From the NCBI GenBank assembly GCA_009693885.1, contig SHWK01000036.1, positions 1-8,603 of the forward strand: DNA of 8,603 nt, read 5' to 3'. The position numbers and the translations under genes are program-made. The notes under the pieces were generated by a model. It searched no databases and was not told the origin of the DNA. It was given only the letters and a program-made list of their open reading frames with translations. This stretch comes from Rickettsiales bacterium (lineage in GTDB: Bacteria; Pseudomonadota; Alphaproteobacteria; Rickettsiales; UBA1997). This document shows, piece after piece, positions 1 through 7,687 of the stretch. Each line of letters opens with the position of its first letter. The stretch's first letter is position 1.

Positions 1-770
1 ATTGCGGTATCTGAGCGCAAAATTCTTTCTCCCAAACTCATCGAATGCAGATTTTTTATCTTACCCATCATTGCAAATTCTTCCTTAGAAAATCCACCTT
101 CAGGGCCAATTAAAATAATAATTTCTTGCGTTGGATTTTTATTAGCAAAAATTTTTGGCAAAAGTGTAGAGGCTTTGACGCCTTTGCCTGATTCATCGCA
201 GAGAATTATAATTTTTTCTGAATTATTTTCATGCACTGCTGAGTTAGGGTTTTTTAAGCTATTTTCTTTTTCTCCCACTTCTCCACTTTCCCACTCGCCC
301 ATTTCTTGCAAAAATTTCTCCAGTTTTTTTATTGGCAAAATCTGCGGCATATCGTTTCTTTCACATTGCTCGCAAGCCTCTTTAATATTGGCGGCAAAGC
401 GCTCTTCGTTAATTTTATCAACCACAGAATGATTGGTAATAATTGGCGCAAATTTGCCAACACCCATTTCGGTGGCTTTGGTGGCAACAAAATCTATCCG
501 CACATTTTTAACTGGCGCAAAAGCAAGCGTGATTTGGCTTGCAGACATTTGTTCAGCAATTTTTTCTTTGATTACAATAGTTAAGTTGCGCTTCTCAATT
601 GCAGAAATTGCTGCACAAAATTCGCCATCGGTGCCATTAAACACAAAAAGTTCATCGCCAATTTTTTTGCGCATTACTTTGGTGAGATATTCAAAATCTC
701 CATCTTCAATTTTGACCGCAAGGCTTATATATAAAGGATTAGTGGCAATAAATAATCTAGTTTTTCTCAT
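1..770 (-). CDS. rsmE: 16S rRNA (uracil1498-N3)-methyltransferase RsmE, 3' end cut by the window edge
   Basis: RsmE uses S-adenosylmethionine to methylate N3 of U1498 in 16S rRNA on the assembled 30S subunit. The frame is open for 256 codons and leaves the window without a stop. The start MRKTRLFI matches the usual RsmE opening (MR.PRLF), which favours the ATG at 770. The N-terminal part (about 1-70) fits the PUA-like RNA-binding domain. The SPOUT methyltransferase part follows, with TEMGVGKFAPI (100-110), GPEGGFS (222-228) and LGERILRSDTA (246-256), the last two being the SAM-binding knot signatures. Only a short C-terminal tail should be missing. Residues about 157-185 form a low-complexity Gly/Glu/Asn/Ser insertion not typical of the family. 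The gene is divergent from pstC, 66 bases away. An AAGGA lies 13 bases upstream of the ATG, too far for a normal ribosome-binding site. Identity is secure. Confidence 0.95.
   Translation of the reverse strand, partial: MRKTRLFIATNPLYISLAVKIEDGDFEYLTKVMRKKIGDELFVFNGTDGEFCAAISAIEKRNLTIVIKEKIAEQMSASQITLAFAPVKNVRIDFVATKATEMGVGKFAPIITNHSVVDKINEERFAANIKEACEQCERNDMPQILPIKKLEKFLQEMGEWESGEVGEKENSLKNPNSAVHENNSEKIIILCDESGKGVKASTLLPKIFANKNPTQEIIILIGPEGGFSKEEFAMMGKIKNLHSMSLGERILRSDTA
271..300. repeat. Degenerate short tandem repeat inside rsmE
   Basis: On the plus strand this reads as imperfect 8-9 base copies of CTCCCACTT (CTCCCACTT, CTCCACTTT, CCCACTCGCC). On the coding strand it gives GEWESGEVGE-like residues within the extra segment of RsmE (about 157-168). 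The reading frame stays open, so the repeat looks tolerated as a surface-loop insertion rather than disruptive. The repeat is seen directly; its origin by slippage is inference. Confidence 0.5.
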
Positions 771-772
771 GG

Positions 773-801
773 TTGATTTAAAATCCTTAATAATTTATAA
801 T
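773..801 (+). promoter_or_regulatory. Sigma70-type promoter for pstCA
   Basis: TTGATT (773-778) and a perfect TATAAT (796-801) are separated by exactly 17 bases. Transcription would begin near 808, giving a leader of about 29 bases before the pstC ATG. The -35 box lies only three bases from the rsmE start codon. A TATTAT on the opposite strand (797-802) overlaps the -10 and could serve rsmE, but it has no good -35. No clear Pho box (CTGTCAT-type direct repeat) is visible nearby. Confidence 0.6.
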
Positions 802-836
802 ATTTAGACGATAATAATAAAATAACTAACTAACAA

Positions 837-2021
837 ATGTGGCTATTGCTGCTCGCTTCTACATTTATAATATTGCTGTCGATTAATATTAATCGCAAGA
901 TTAAAAATTTGCGTGCGCGTCAAGATAGCTCTCTGCGCTTTAGTTCATTGGCTGCGCATTATGTTTATTGCTTTGTGTTATGGTCGGTGGTTTTTTCGAC
1001 AATTATTATTCTTTCCCCCTTTGATGATGTTGTAAAATATTTTCTGCTCGCAGCATTTTTGTTGCTTGATTTTTGCTTAATTAAGTATTTTTATCGCAAA
1101 GGATTCAACGCTAAAAACCATATTGAATCAGCGGGAAGGCTTGTTATGTCTACTACAGCAGGTGTTGGAATTCTCATAACTATTGCCATTACTGTCTCAA
1201 TTTTATTTGAGGCGTTGCGCTTTTTTGAGCAAGTCAATATTTTCGATTTTTTGTTTGGATTAAAATGGAATCCGCAAATGGCGATACATTCTGAGCAATC
1301 AGTTTCGCAAAGCTATTTTGGCATGGTTCCAGTGTTGCTGGGCACTCTTCTTATCACTTTAATTGCAATTTCAATTGCGGTGCCAATTGGTATTATGGCG
1401 GCGATTTATCTGGTGTTTTATGCTAAGCCAAAAGTGCGTGATTATTGCAAGCCTACTCTCGAGATTCTTGCGGGCGTGCCAACTGTTGTTTATGGTTATT
1501 TTGCAGTGGTTTCGGTGGCGCCATTTTTTAAAGATATTTTTGCTGCAATTGGTGTGGATATTGCCTCTGAAAGTGCTCTGGCAGCCGGTTTTGTGATGGG
1601 TATTATGATTATTCCTTTTGTACTTTCTTTAACTGATGATGCGTTAAATACCGTGCCAGAATATTTAAAAGATGGTGCCTTGGCCCTTGGCAGCACTAAA
1701 TCGGAGATGGTTCGCAAAGTTGTATTGCATTCTGCAATGCCCAGCATTATTGGTGCGGTGATTCTTGCTGTTTCGCGCGCAATCGGAGAAACCATGATCG
1801 TTACAATGGCGGCAGGCTTGGTGGCAAAGATGACTTTCAACCCGCTTGATTCTGTTACTACTGCAACGGCGCAAATAGTTACTTTATTGGTTGGTGATCA
1901 AGAATTTGATAGCCCTAAAACCCTTGCGGCCTTTGCTTTGGCGCTGGTTTTATTTGTGATTACGTTAATTTTTAACGCAATTGCTTTGGTGGTTATGAAG
2001 CGTTATGCGCGACAAACTTAA
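837..2021 (+). CDS. pstC: Phosphate ABC transporter permease PstC
   Basis: PstC is one of two inner-membrane subunits forming the phosphate channel of the Pst ABC importer; it pairs with PstA and is driven by PstB. The 394-residue protein begins with extra hydrophobic segments (about 2-18, 43-62, 66-86) joined by a basic loop. This is the N-terminal extension seen in alphaproteobacterial PstC. The permease core follows, with helices near 106-126, 164-196, 213-232, 246-268, 303-330 and 364-387. The coupling (EAA) loop is DGALALGSTKSEMVRKVVLH (279-298), with the invariant Gly at 285. EILAGVPTVVYGYFAV (209-224) and SRAIGETM (313-320) are typical of Pst permeases. The ATG is the first in frame after the promoter, but no Shine-Dalgarno precedes it (upstream is ATAACTAACTAACAA). 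pstA follows after 51 bases, probably in the same transcript. Complete and intact. Confidence 0.95.
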   Translation: MWLLLLASTFIILLSININRKIKNLRARQDSSLRFSSLAAHYVYCFVLWSVVFSTIIILSPFDDVVKYFLLAAFLLLDFCLIKYFYRKGFNAKNHIESAGRLVMSTTAGVGILITIAITVSILFEALRFFEQVNIFDFLFGLKWNPQMAIHSEQSVSQSYFGMVPVLLGTLLITLIAISIAVPIGIMAAIYLVFYAKPKVRDYCKPTLEILAGVPTVVYGYFAVVSVAPFFKDIFAAIGVDIASESALAAGFVMGIMIIPFVLSLTDDALNTVPEYLKDGALALGSTKSEMVRKVVLHSAMPSIIGAVILAVSRAIGETMIVTMAAGLVAKMTFNPLDSVTTATAQIVTLLVGDQEFDSPKTLAAFALALVLFVITLIFNAIALVVMKRYARQT

Positions 2022-2072
2022 ATTATTTTTACACGAACACAAGCCGCTCCCCAAGAGGAACCAAAATATTAT

Positions 2073-3344
2073 ATGCAAGATTTAATCAAAAAAAGTTTAA
2101 AAAAGCGTTACCGTCACGAAGTAATATTTAAGGTTTGTGGTGCTATATCTATTGCTTTTGCGATGATTTTTTTGGTGGTGTTTTTTGCGATGATTTTTGA
2201 TAAGGGTCACAAGGCTTTTATCAATCATGAAATCACTTTAACAGTTGATTTATCCAAAGAATCAATCATCAAAAATTCTGAGTTAGAAAAACAATATGAT
2301 GAGATGGCAAGCGTTGATTTAATTGATCAAATAGGCTATTCAAATTTAATCAAACAAGCAATTCGTGAAAAATTTTCTACAATAACTGATGCTGAAAAAT
2401 TAAATAATTTATATGCAATTGTTAGTTCAATGGCTGATTTTTCTTTAAAAAATCAAATTGAACAAAGGCCTGATTTAATTGGCTCTAAAGCAAGTTTACA
2501 GTTTGGAACTTCGTCTAAAGTTGATGTATATTATAAATATAAAATCGCTGATTCTTTCGATGCGGATGAAATTGCGTTGTTAGATAATTTTCTACAAAAT
2601 GGTGAGATAAAATCAATTTTTAACTGGCATTTTTTGCAATTGGCAGATTCTCGTGAGCCAGAATCTGCTGGCATTGCGGCTAGTTTGATCGGATCTTTAC
2701 TTACCACTGCAATATTTTTGCTTTTTGCCTTTCCAATTGGCGTGATGTGCGCGTTTTATCTTGAAGAATTCGCCAAAAAAAATCGCCTCACTGATTTAAT
2801 TGAAATTAGTATTAATAATTTAGCGGCGATTCCATCAATCATCTATGGCTTGCTTGGCCTCACGATCTATCTGCAATTTTTTCATTTGCCGCGCTCTTCG
2901 TCTTTGGTTGGTGGGATGACTCTGTTTATGCTGGTTTTGCCGGTTATTATTATTGCTACACGCAATACAATCCGTGCTATTCCGCAATCAATTCGTGATG
3001 CTGCGATGGCGCTGGGCGCTTCTAAAATGCAGGTTATTTTGCATCATCTTTTTCCGCTCTCGGTTCCGGGAATCATGACAGGAACAATCCTCGCAATGTC
3101 TCGCGCTCTTGGTGAAACCGCACCACTATTGATGATTGGTATGGTTGCTTTTATTGCTGATGTGCCACAAAGTTTTTCTGAACCCGCAACAGTGTTGCCG
3201 GTGCAAATTTATCTATGGTCAGATAGCCCAGAAATTGGTTTTGCTGAAAAAACTGCGGCGGCGATTTTAGTTTTGTTAGCGATTTTGATCGCCTTTAATT
3301 TAGTGGCGATTATCTTGAGAAAAAAGTTCGAGAGAAAATGGTAA
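2073..3344 (+). CDS. pstA: Phosphate ABC transporter permease PstA
   Basis: PstA is the second membrane subunit of the Pst phosphate importer and the partner of PstC. The 423-residue protein has a basic cytoplasmic start, a first helix (about 20-42) and then a long hydrophilic, presumably periplasmic segment (about 45-195). That segment is the extra N-terminal domain found in alphaproteobacterial PstA (the DUF3333-type region, from memory), and it explains why the protein is much longer than the roughly 300-residue enterobacterial one. The core has helices near 203-230, 246-270, 280-296, 332-362 and 393-416. The coupling loop is RDAAMALGASKMQVILHHLF (308-327), and SRALGETAPLLMIG (343-356) is a PstA hallmark. 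A purine-rich AAGAGGAA ends 12 bases before the ATG, somewhat far for a ribosome-binding site. No terminator is visible between pstC and pstA or directly after pstA. pstB, the usual next gene, is absent. Confidence 0.95.
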   Translation: MQDLIKKSLKKRYRHEVIFKVCGAISIAFAMIFLVVFFAMIFDKGHKAFINHEITLTVDLSKESIIKNSELEKQYDEMASVDLIDQIGYSNLIKQAIREKFSTITDAEKLNNLYAIVSSMADFSLKNQIEQRPDLIGSKASLQFGTSSKVDVYYKYKIADSFDADEIALLDNFLQNGEIKSIFNWHFLQLADSREPESAGIAASLIGSLLTTAIFLLFAFPIGVMCAFYLEEFAKKNRLTDLIEISINNLAAIPSIIYGLLGLTIYLQFFHLPRSSSLVGGMTLFMLVLPVIIIATRNTIRAIPQSIRDAAMALGASKMQVILHHLFPLSVPGIMTGTILAMSRALGETAPLLMIGMVAFIADVPQSFSEPATVLPVQIYLWSDSPEIGFAEKTAAAILVLLAILIAFNLVAIILRKKFERKW

Positions 3345-3374
3345 AAATACAATAAAAACCTAATTTAAGTTAAT

Positions 3375-3704
3375 ATGAGAAAATTTATTACAACCGTGGT
3401 AATGATGGCAATTTGCTCTACAGCCGCTTATGCGCAAGATAATACTCAATCTGATAATAAAGCCTCGCGCAAAGCGCAAAGAGAAGAAAGGGTAGAAAAA
3501 ATGTCGCCAGAGCGAAAGCAGCACATGGCAGAAAGAAAAGAAAAATTCAAAGCTCTTCCGCCAGAAAAACAAAAAGCGGCTAAAACTGAGATGAAAAGAC
3601 ATCGTGAAGAAATGAAAAAAATCACTGGTGAAGATTTTGGAGGGCGTCATGCTGGGAAGCATCATGAAAATCCTCATAACAAAAAAGATTCTGCAGCTAA
3701 ATAA
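3375..3704 (+). CDS. Small exported highly charged protein, function unknown
   Basis: This 109-residue protein has a clear Sec signal peptide: MRKF, a hydrophobic core (about 5-17) and a likely signal peptidase site after AYA (18-20), leaving a mature protein starting QDNTQ. The mature part is dominated by Lys, Arg, Glu and Gln and looks helical. MSPERKQHMAERKEKFKALP (43-62) with a following PPEKQ resembles the SPE/LPPE repeats of small periplasmic helical proteins (DUF3106- or Spy/CpxP-like), but I cannot assign a family. The tail (91-102) is His-rich (RHAGKHHENPH) and might bind metal; that is inference. It starts 30 bases after pstA with no terminator between, so it is probably on the pstCA transcript, in the place where pstB often lies. 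There is no Shine-Dalgarno. The signal peptide and consistent composition make it a credible gene. Confidence 0.75.
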   Translation: MRKFITTVVMMAICSTAAYAQDNTQSDNKASRKAQREERVEKMSPERKQHMAERKEKFKALPPEKQKAAKTEMKRHREEMKKITGEDFGGRHAGKHHENPHNKKDSAAK

Positions 3705-3710
3705 ATATGT

Positions 3711-3743
3711 GCGAAAATTGCTGTGCAAAATGGCAATTCTCGC
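3711..3743. terminator. Possible bidirectional terminator hairpin between convergent genes
   Basis: GCGAAAATTGC (3711-3721) and GCAATTCTCGC (3733-3743) pair over 11 positions with one mismatch and an 11-base loop. It sits between the end of the plus-strand small gene and the end of minus-strand ispA, where a shared terminator would be expected. The flanking T-tracts are poor in both directions, so this is a weak call. Confidence 0.3.
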
Positions 3744-3757
3744 GATTTATTCATCGA

Positions 3758-4654
3758 TTATTTTTCTCGTGCCACTATAAATTCTGCCAATTCTTGCAAA
3801 ACTTTAGCTTTATCGCCAAAAATCTTTAAATGGCTAATTGCCTGTTCTTTAAGCATGCTTAGCTGTTGTTTAGCGCTTTCTAGGCCAACAATATCAACGA
3901 TACTGGTGTTTTCTTTGATTCTTTTCTGATGAATTTCGTCAATTTCAACTTTGCCAAAATAGATTCCTTTGTGATCAAGGATATCGTCGCGAATTTGAAA
4001 TGCGAGGCCGATATCGTGAGCATAATAGCGCAAGGCTTGCTTTTCCTCCACTGTTGCATGGCCTAAAACTGCGCCCATTTCACAAGATGCCATGAACAAT
4101 TCTCCAGTTTTTAGGCGATGCAAATTTGCCATTTGCTCTTTAGAGATTTTATTATTCAGATTTTCTAAATCCATCATTTGCCCACCAACCATACCATGAA
4201 AGCCTGCAGCGCGAGAAAGAATTTTTATCAACTCACAACGAATCATTGGATCTTTGTGAGTTGCAGAATCGGATAAAATTTCAAAAGCATAAGTGAGTAG
4301 GGCGTCTCCAGCTAGAATTGCCGTGGCCTCGTTAAATCTTTTGTGGCAAGTTAGTTGTCCGCGACGCAAATCATCATTATCCATTGCGGGTAAATCATCA
4401 TGAATTAATGAATAAACATGGATGAATTCGATTGCGGCAGCGGCGTTAAGCACTGAGATCGCTGGTGTGCCAAATAATTCAGCGCAAATTAGCAATAGAA
4501 AGGGTCGAATTTTTTTGCCTTCAGAAAGTGCGCTATAACGCATTGCTTCGACGATTCTTGATTCAGAAAAATTATCTGGCAATAAATCAAACATTGTTTT
4601 TTGAGTCAGAATGGCGCATATCAACAGCGATTCCGGCAGCGATTTTGATAGCAT
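3758..4654 (-). CDS. ispA: Short-chain polyprenyl (farnesyl/geranylgeranyl) diphosphate synthase
   Basis: Trans-isoprenyl diphosphate synthase, most likely making farnesyl diphosphate from isopentenyl diphosphate and an allylic diphosphate, for quinone and undecaprenyl carrier synthesis. At 298 residues it has the normal IspA length. Visible motifs are GKKIRP (46-51), which binds isopentenyl diphosphate; the first Asp-rich motif HDDLPAMDNDD (85-95) with the RRG after it; TCHKRFNEATAILAGDALL (102-120); GFHGMVGGQMMDL (151-163); LKTGELF (181-187); and the second Asp-rich motif FQIRDDILD (219-227). The stretch after it, HKGIYFGKVEIDEIHQKRIK (228-247), departs from the usual VTGD...LGK...GxD pattern. 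A TATAAT lies just upstream, but the 74-base gap to uvrA has no GC-rich terminator, so co-transcription from uvrA is also possible. Chain length cannot be settled by eye; a geranylgeranyl synthase is the alternative. Confidence 0.9.
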   Translation of the reverse strand: MLSKSLPESLLICAILTQKTMFDLLPDNFSESRIVEAMRYSALSEGKKIRPFLLLICAELFGTPAISVLNAAAAIEFIHVYSLIHDDLPAMDNDDLRRGQLTCHKRFNEATAILAGDALLTYAFEILSDSATHKDPMIRCELIKILSRAAGFHGMVGGQMMDLENLNNKISKEQMANLHRLKTGELFMASCEMGAVLGHATVEEKQALRYYAHDIGLAFQIRDDILDHKGIYFGKVEIDEIHQKRIKENTSIVDIVGLESAKQQLSMLKEQAISHLKIFGDKAKVLQELAEFIVAREK

Positions 4655-4672
4655 AATATTTTTTGTATTAAA

Positions 4673-4678
4673 ATTATA
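4673..4678 (-). promoter_or_regulatory. Candidate -10 box for ispA
   Basis: A perfect TATAAT on the minus strand lies 18 bases upstream of the ispA ATG, implying a start near 4666 and a leader of about 12 bases. No convincing -35 is found at 16-18 bases (the sequence there is GCATTT-like). In AT-rich DNA a lone hexamer is weak evidence. Confidence 0.3.
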
Positions 4679-4728
4679 ACTAGCTCTATTTTAGTAAATG
4701 CAGCAGACTTTATCAAAAAAATTTTACT

Positions 4729-7656
4729 CTATTTTTTATCCAAAATTTTTGCTAAATATTCTCCCGTGACTGATTTTTTATTTTTAGCAACTTCTTCTGG
4801 CGTGCCTTCTGCCACGATATAGCCGCCTTTTTCGCCGCCACATGGTCCAACATCAATTACCCAATCGGCGGTTTTTAAAACATCAAGATTGTGCTCGATG
4901 GTTAAAATTGAATTTCCGGCATCAACTAATTTATGAAGAACTTTGAGCAATTTATTGATATCCTCAAAATGCAGGCCAGTTGTGGGTTCATCGAGGATAT
5001 ATAATGTGTCTCCCGTTGCTTTGCGACTTAGTTCTTTGGCAAGTTTAATGCGCTGCGCTTCACCACCAGAAAGGGTTGTAGCACTTTGTCCGATCTTGAT
5101 ATAGCCTAGACCGACATTGCATAAAGCTTCGAATTTTTCATAAATGTGCGAGATGCTTGAGAAAAATTCTGCAGCTTCATCGGCGTTCATTTCAAGAATA
5201 TCCGAAATTGATTTGCCTTTGTATTTTACTTCTAAAGTCTCGCGGTTGTAGCGTTTGCCGTGACAAGAATCGCAGCGCACATAAACATCGGGCAAAAAAT
5301 GCATCTCGATTTTGATCATGCCATCGCCTTGACAAGTTTCACAGCGACCACCTTTAACGTTGAAGGAGAAGCGTCCCACCTTATAGCCGCGCGTGCGTGA
5401 TTCTGGAAGTGCGGTGTAAAGTTCGCGAATAAAAGTGAAAGCGCCAATATAAGTGCAGGGGTTAGAGCGAGGTGTTCTGCCGATTGGCGATTGATCAATC
5501 TCAATAATTTTATCAATGTGATGAAAACCTTCGATGCCATCATGTGGCCCCGGAATAACTTTAGCCTTGTTTAAAATGCGATCCAAAGCTTTGTAAAGCG
5601 TATGAATAATCAAGCTAGATTTTCCGCCACCAGAAATTCCTGAAACGGCTGCAAACACCTTTAATGGCAGGTTTAGCGTAACATTTTTTAAGTTGTTAGT
5701 CGTAGCATTTTTTAGTGTGATTGATTTTTTCCAATCAATTTTGCGGCGTTTTTTAGGAATCTCAATTTGCTTTTTGCCGCTTAAATATTGGCCAGTAATG
5801 CTTTTTGGATTGGCAATAACTTCATGTGGCAAGCCTTCTGCGATAATGTGTCCGCCATGAATACCAGCGCCAGGGCCGATATCAATTAGATAATCAGAAG
5901 CGAGCATCATTTCCTCATCATGCTCAACCACAATCACGGAGTTTCCTAGGTCGCGCAGATCTTTTAGTGTGGTGATTAATTTATTATTATCAGATTGATG
6001 TAGGCCAATAGAGGGCTCATCCAGCACATATAAAACACCAGAAAGACCAGAGCCAATTTGCGAAGCTAAACGAATACGCTGCGCTTCACCGCCAGAGAGC
6101 GTTCCCGCTTGTCTGTTAATTGTTAAATATTCTAATCCAACATTTTTTAAAAAGCCCAAACGACGACGCAATTCTTTCAAAATGCGCTCTGCAATTTGTT
6201 GTTGCGTTTTGGTTAATTTATTATCGAGATTTTCAAACCAATCGCAAGAATTGGCGATAGACATTCGGCAAACCTCGCCGATATTGAGCCCAGCTATTTT
6301 AACTGAAAGCGCTTGTTCGTTCAAACGGAAGCCATGACAGCATTCGCAAGTTTTTAAACTCTGATATTTTGATAATTCATCGCGCAGAGATTCACTTTCG
6401 CTATCAGCAAATTTTTTCTTGAGATTATTTATGATTCCTTCAAATGGCTTTTTAACCTTGAAAGACTTGAGTCCATCTTCATAACGAATTTCAATTTCTT
6501 CATCTTTGGTTCCATAGAAAATTTTATCTTTCACATCTTGCGAAAGTTTTTTAAATGGAACATCAAGACTAAAATCATATTTTTGCGATAAAGCCTGAAT
6601 AATTTGCTGATAAAATTTTGCCGACATGCCTTGCCATAGCGAAATAGCGCCTTGGCGCAGTGAAAGATTTTCATCTTCAATCACTAAATCTTCGCGAAAA
6701 TAAACTTCGGTTCCTAATCCATCGCAAGATTTGCAAGCACCAAATGGTGAGTTAAAAGAGAAGAGGCGTGGTTCAATTTCAGGAATTGTAAATCCAGAAA
6801 CTGGGCAAGAAAATTTTTCGCTAAAAATTAAAACCTCACCTTTTTGCACATTTTTTGATAAATCTTTGGCAGTGCTTTTGGCGGTAGTTTTGCCAGCAGG
6901 TTTTTTTGCGGCCACAGCACTTCCTTCTGGAAGCTCAACAATCTCGATAAAAAGTAAGCCTTCAGAAAGTTTAACCGCGGTTTCAACTGAGTCAGCAAGC
7001 CTGTTGCCAAGATCATTAGCAACGACAATTCTATCAACCACAACTTCGATATCGTGTTTTTTATTTTTATCAAGTTGCGGTAAAATTGCGCTAAGATCGT
7101 GAATTTTTCCGTTAACTTTAATGCGTTGAAAGCCTTGTTTTCTAGCACCCATCATCTCTTTGCGAAACTCACCTTTTTGCCCACGCACAATTGGCGCTAA
7201 CAAATAAATTTTGGTGCCGATAGGCAAATCAAGGATGCGATCGACCATTTGTGAGGCCGATTGAATGGTAATTGCCTCTCCTGTAGCAGGAGAATAGGGC
7301 ACTCCCACGCGCGAGAATAAAAGTCGCATATAATCGTAAATCTCGGTGACCGTTCCTACAGTAGAGCGTGGATTGTTTGAGGTAGTGCGCTGATCAATCG
7401 CAATCGCAGGTGATAGGCCACTGATTGATTCAATATCAGGCTTATCTTGCACATCAAGAAACTGGCGCGCATAAGATGAAAGGCTTTCAATGAAGCGTCT
7501 TTGACCTTCGGCATAAATTGTATCAAACACCAGGGAAGACTTGCCTGAGCCGCTCAAACCAGTAACAACAACCAGCTTATTTTTAGGAATTTCAATGCTG
7601 ACATTTTTTAAATTATGTTCTTTAGCACCAACAACTTTGATGAATTTTTCTTCCAT
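4729..7656 (-). CDS. uvrA: UvrABC excinuclease subunit A
   Basis: UvrA is the damage-sensing ATPase of nucleotide excision repair; its dimer scans DNA and loads UvrB at lesions. The 975-residue protein is complete, with two ABC modules. Module I has Walker A GLSGSGKS (33-40), signature LSGGEAQR (520-527) and Walker B VLYVLDEP (541-548). Module II has GISGGGKS (673-680), LSGGEAQR (862-869) and LYILDEP (885-891). The C-terminal zinc finger is intact (Cys772, Cys775, Cys795, Cys798). In the N-terminal finger the first pair reads CPVS (284-287), with Ser replacing the second Cys, while CKSC (308-311) remains; I recall this as usual in alphaproteobacteria. A Lys/Ala/Thr-rich linker (about 244-272) precedes that finger. 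The start MEEKFIKVVGAKEHNLKN matches the family opening. No Shine-Dalgarno is present, and a TATAAT lies 7-12 bases before the ATG. No LexA-type GTTC-N7-GTTC site was found upstream. Confidence 0.98.
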   Translation of the reverse strand: MEEKFIKVVGAKEHNLKNVSIEIPKNKLVVVTGLSGSGKSSLVFDTIYAEGQRRFIESLSSYARQFLDVQDKPDIESISGLSPAIAIDQRTTSNNPRSTVGTVTEIYDYMRLLFSRVGVPYSPATGEAITIQSASQMVDRILDLPIGTKIYLLAPIVRGQKGEFRKEMMGARKQGFQRIKVNGKIHDLSAILPQLDKNKKHDIEVVVDRIVVANDLGNRLADSVETAVKLSEGLLFIEIVELPEGSAVAAKKPAGKTTAKSTAKDLSKNVQKGEVLIFSEKFSCPVSGFTIPEIEPRLFSFNSPFGACKSCDGLGTEVYFREDLVIEDENLSLRQGAISLWQGMSAKFYQQIIQALSQKYDFSLDVPFKKLSQDVKDKIFYGTKDEEIEIRYEDGLKSFKVKKPFEGIINNLKKKFADSESESLRDELSKYQSLKTCECCHGFRLNEQALSVKIAGLNIGEVCRMSIANSCDWFENLDNKLTKTQQQIAERILKELRRRLGFLKNVGLEYLTINRQAGTLSGGEAQRIRLASQIGSGLSGVLYVLDEPSIGLHQSDNNKLITTLKDLRDLGNSVIVVEHDEEMMLASDYLIDIGPGAGIHGGHIIAEGLPHEVIANPKSITGQYLSGKKQIEIPKKRRKIDWKKSITLKNATTNNLKNVTLNLPLKVFAAVSGISGGGKSSLIIHTLYKALDRILNKAKVIPGPHDGIEGFHHIDKIIEIDQSPIGRTPRSNPCTYIGAFTFIRELYTALPESRTRGYKVGRFSFNVKGGRCETCQGDGMIKIEMHFLPDVYVRCDSCHGKRYNRETLEVKYKGKSISDILEMNADEAAEFFSSISHIYEKFEALCNVGLGYIKIGQSATTLSGGEAQRIKLAKELSRKATGDTLYILDEPTTGLHFEDINKLLKVLHKLVDAGNSILTIEHNLDVLKTADWVIDVGPCGGEKGGYIVAEGTPEEVAKNKKSVTGEYLAKILDKK

Positions 7657-7662
7657 TTTTTA

Positions 7663-7668
7663 ATTATA
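7663..7668 (-). promoter_or_regulatory. Candidate -10 box for uvrA, implying a very short or absent leader
   Basis: A perfect TATAAT on the minus strand ends seven bases before the uvrA ATG, so transcription would start at or within a base or two of the start codon. No good -35 sits at 16-18 bases; a TTGACG exists farther upstream, with a 26-base spacer, which is too long. The position is suggestive but the DNA is AT-rich. Confidence 0.3.
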
Positions 7669-7687
7669 TTTTGGAGTTTAATGCTTC

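Noticed and set aside
175..807. Overlapping plus-strand frames of 85, 92 and 124 codons
   Set aside because: They are antisense to rsmE, whose protein motifs are clear; the plus-strand translations show no family features.
2117..2660. The long hydrophilic stretch in PstA as a possible fusion or insertion
   Set aside because: It matches the extra N-terminal domain that alphaproteobacterial PstA proteins normally carry after the first helix.
5316..7148. Other frames inside uvrA on both strands
   Set aside because: They are shadows of the uvrA reading frame, with no start signals or recognisable motifs.
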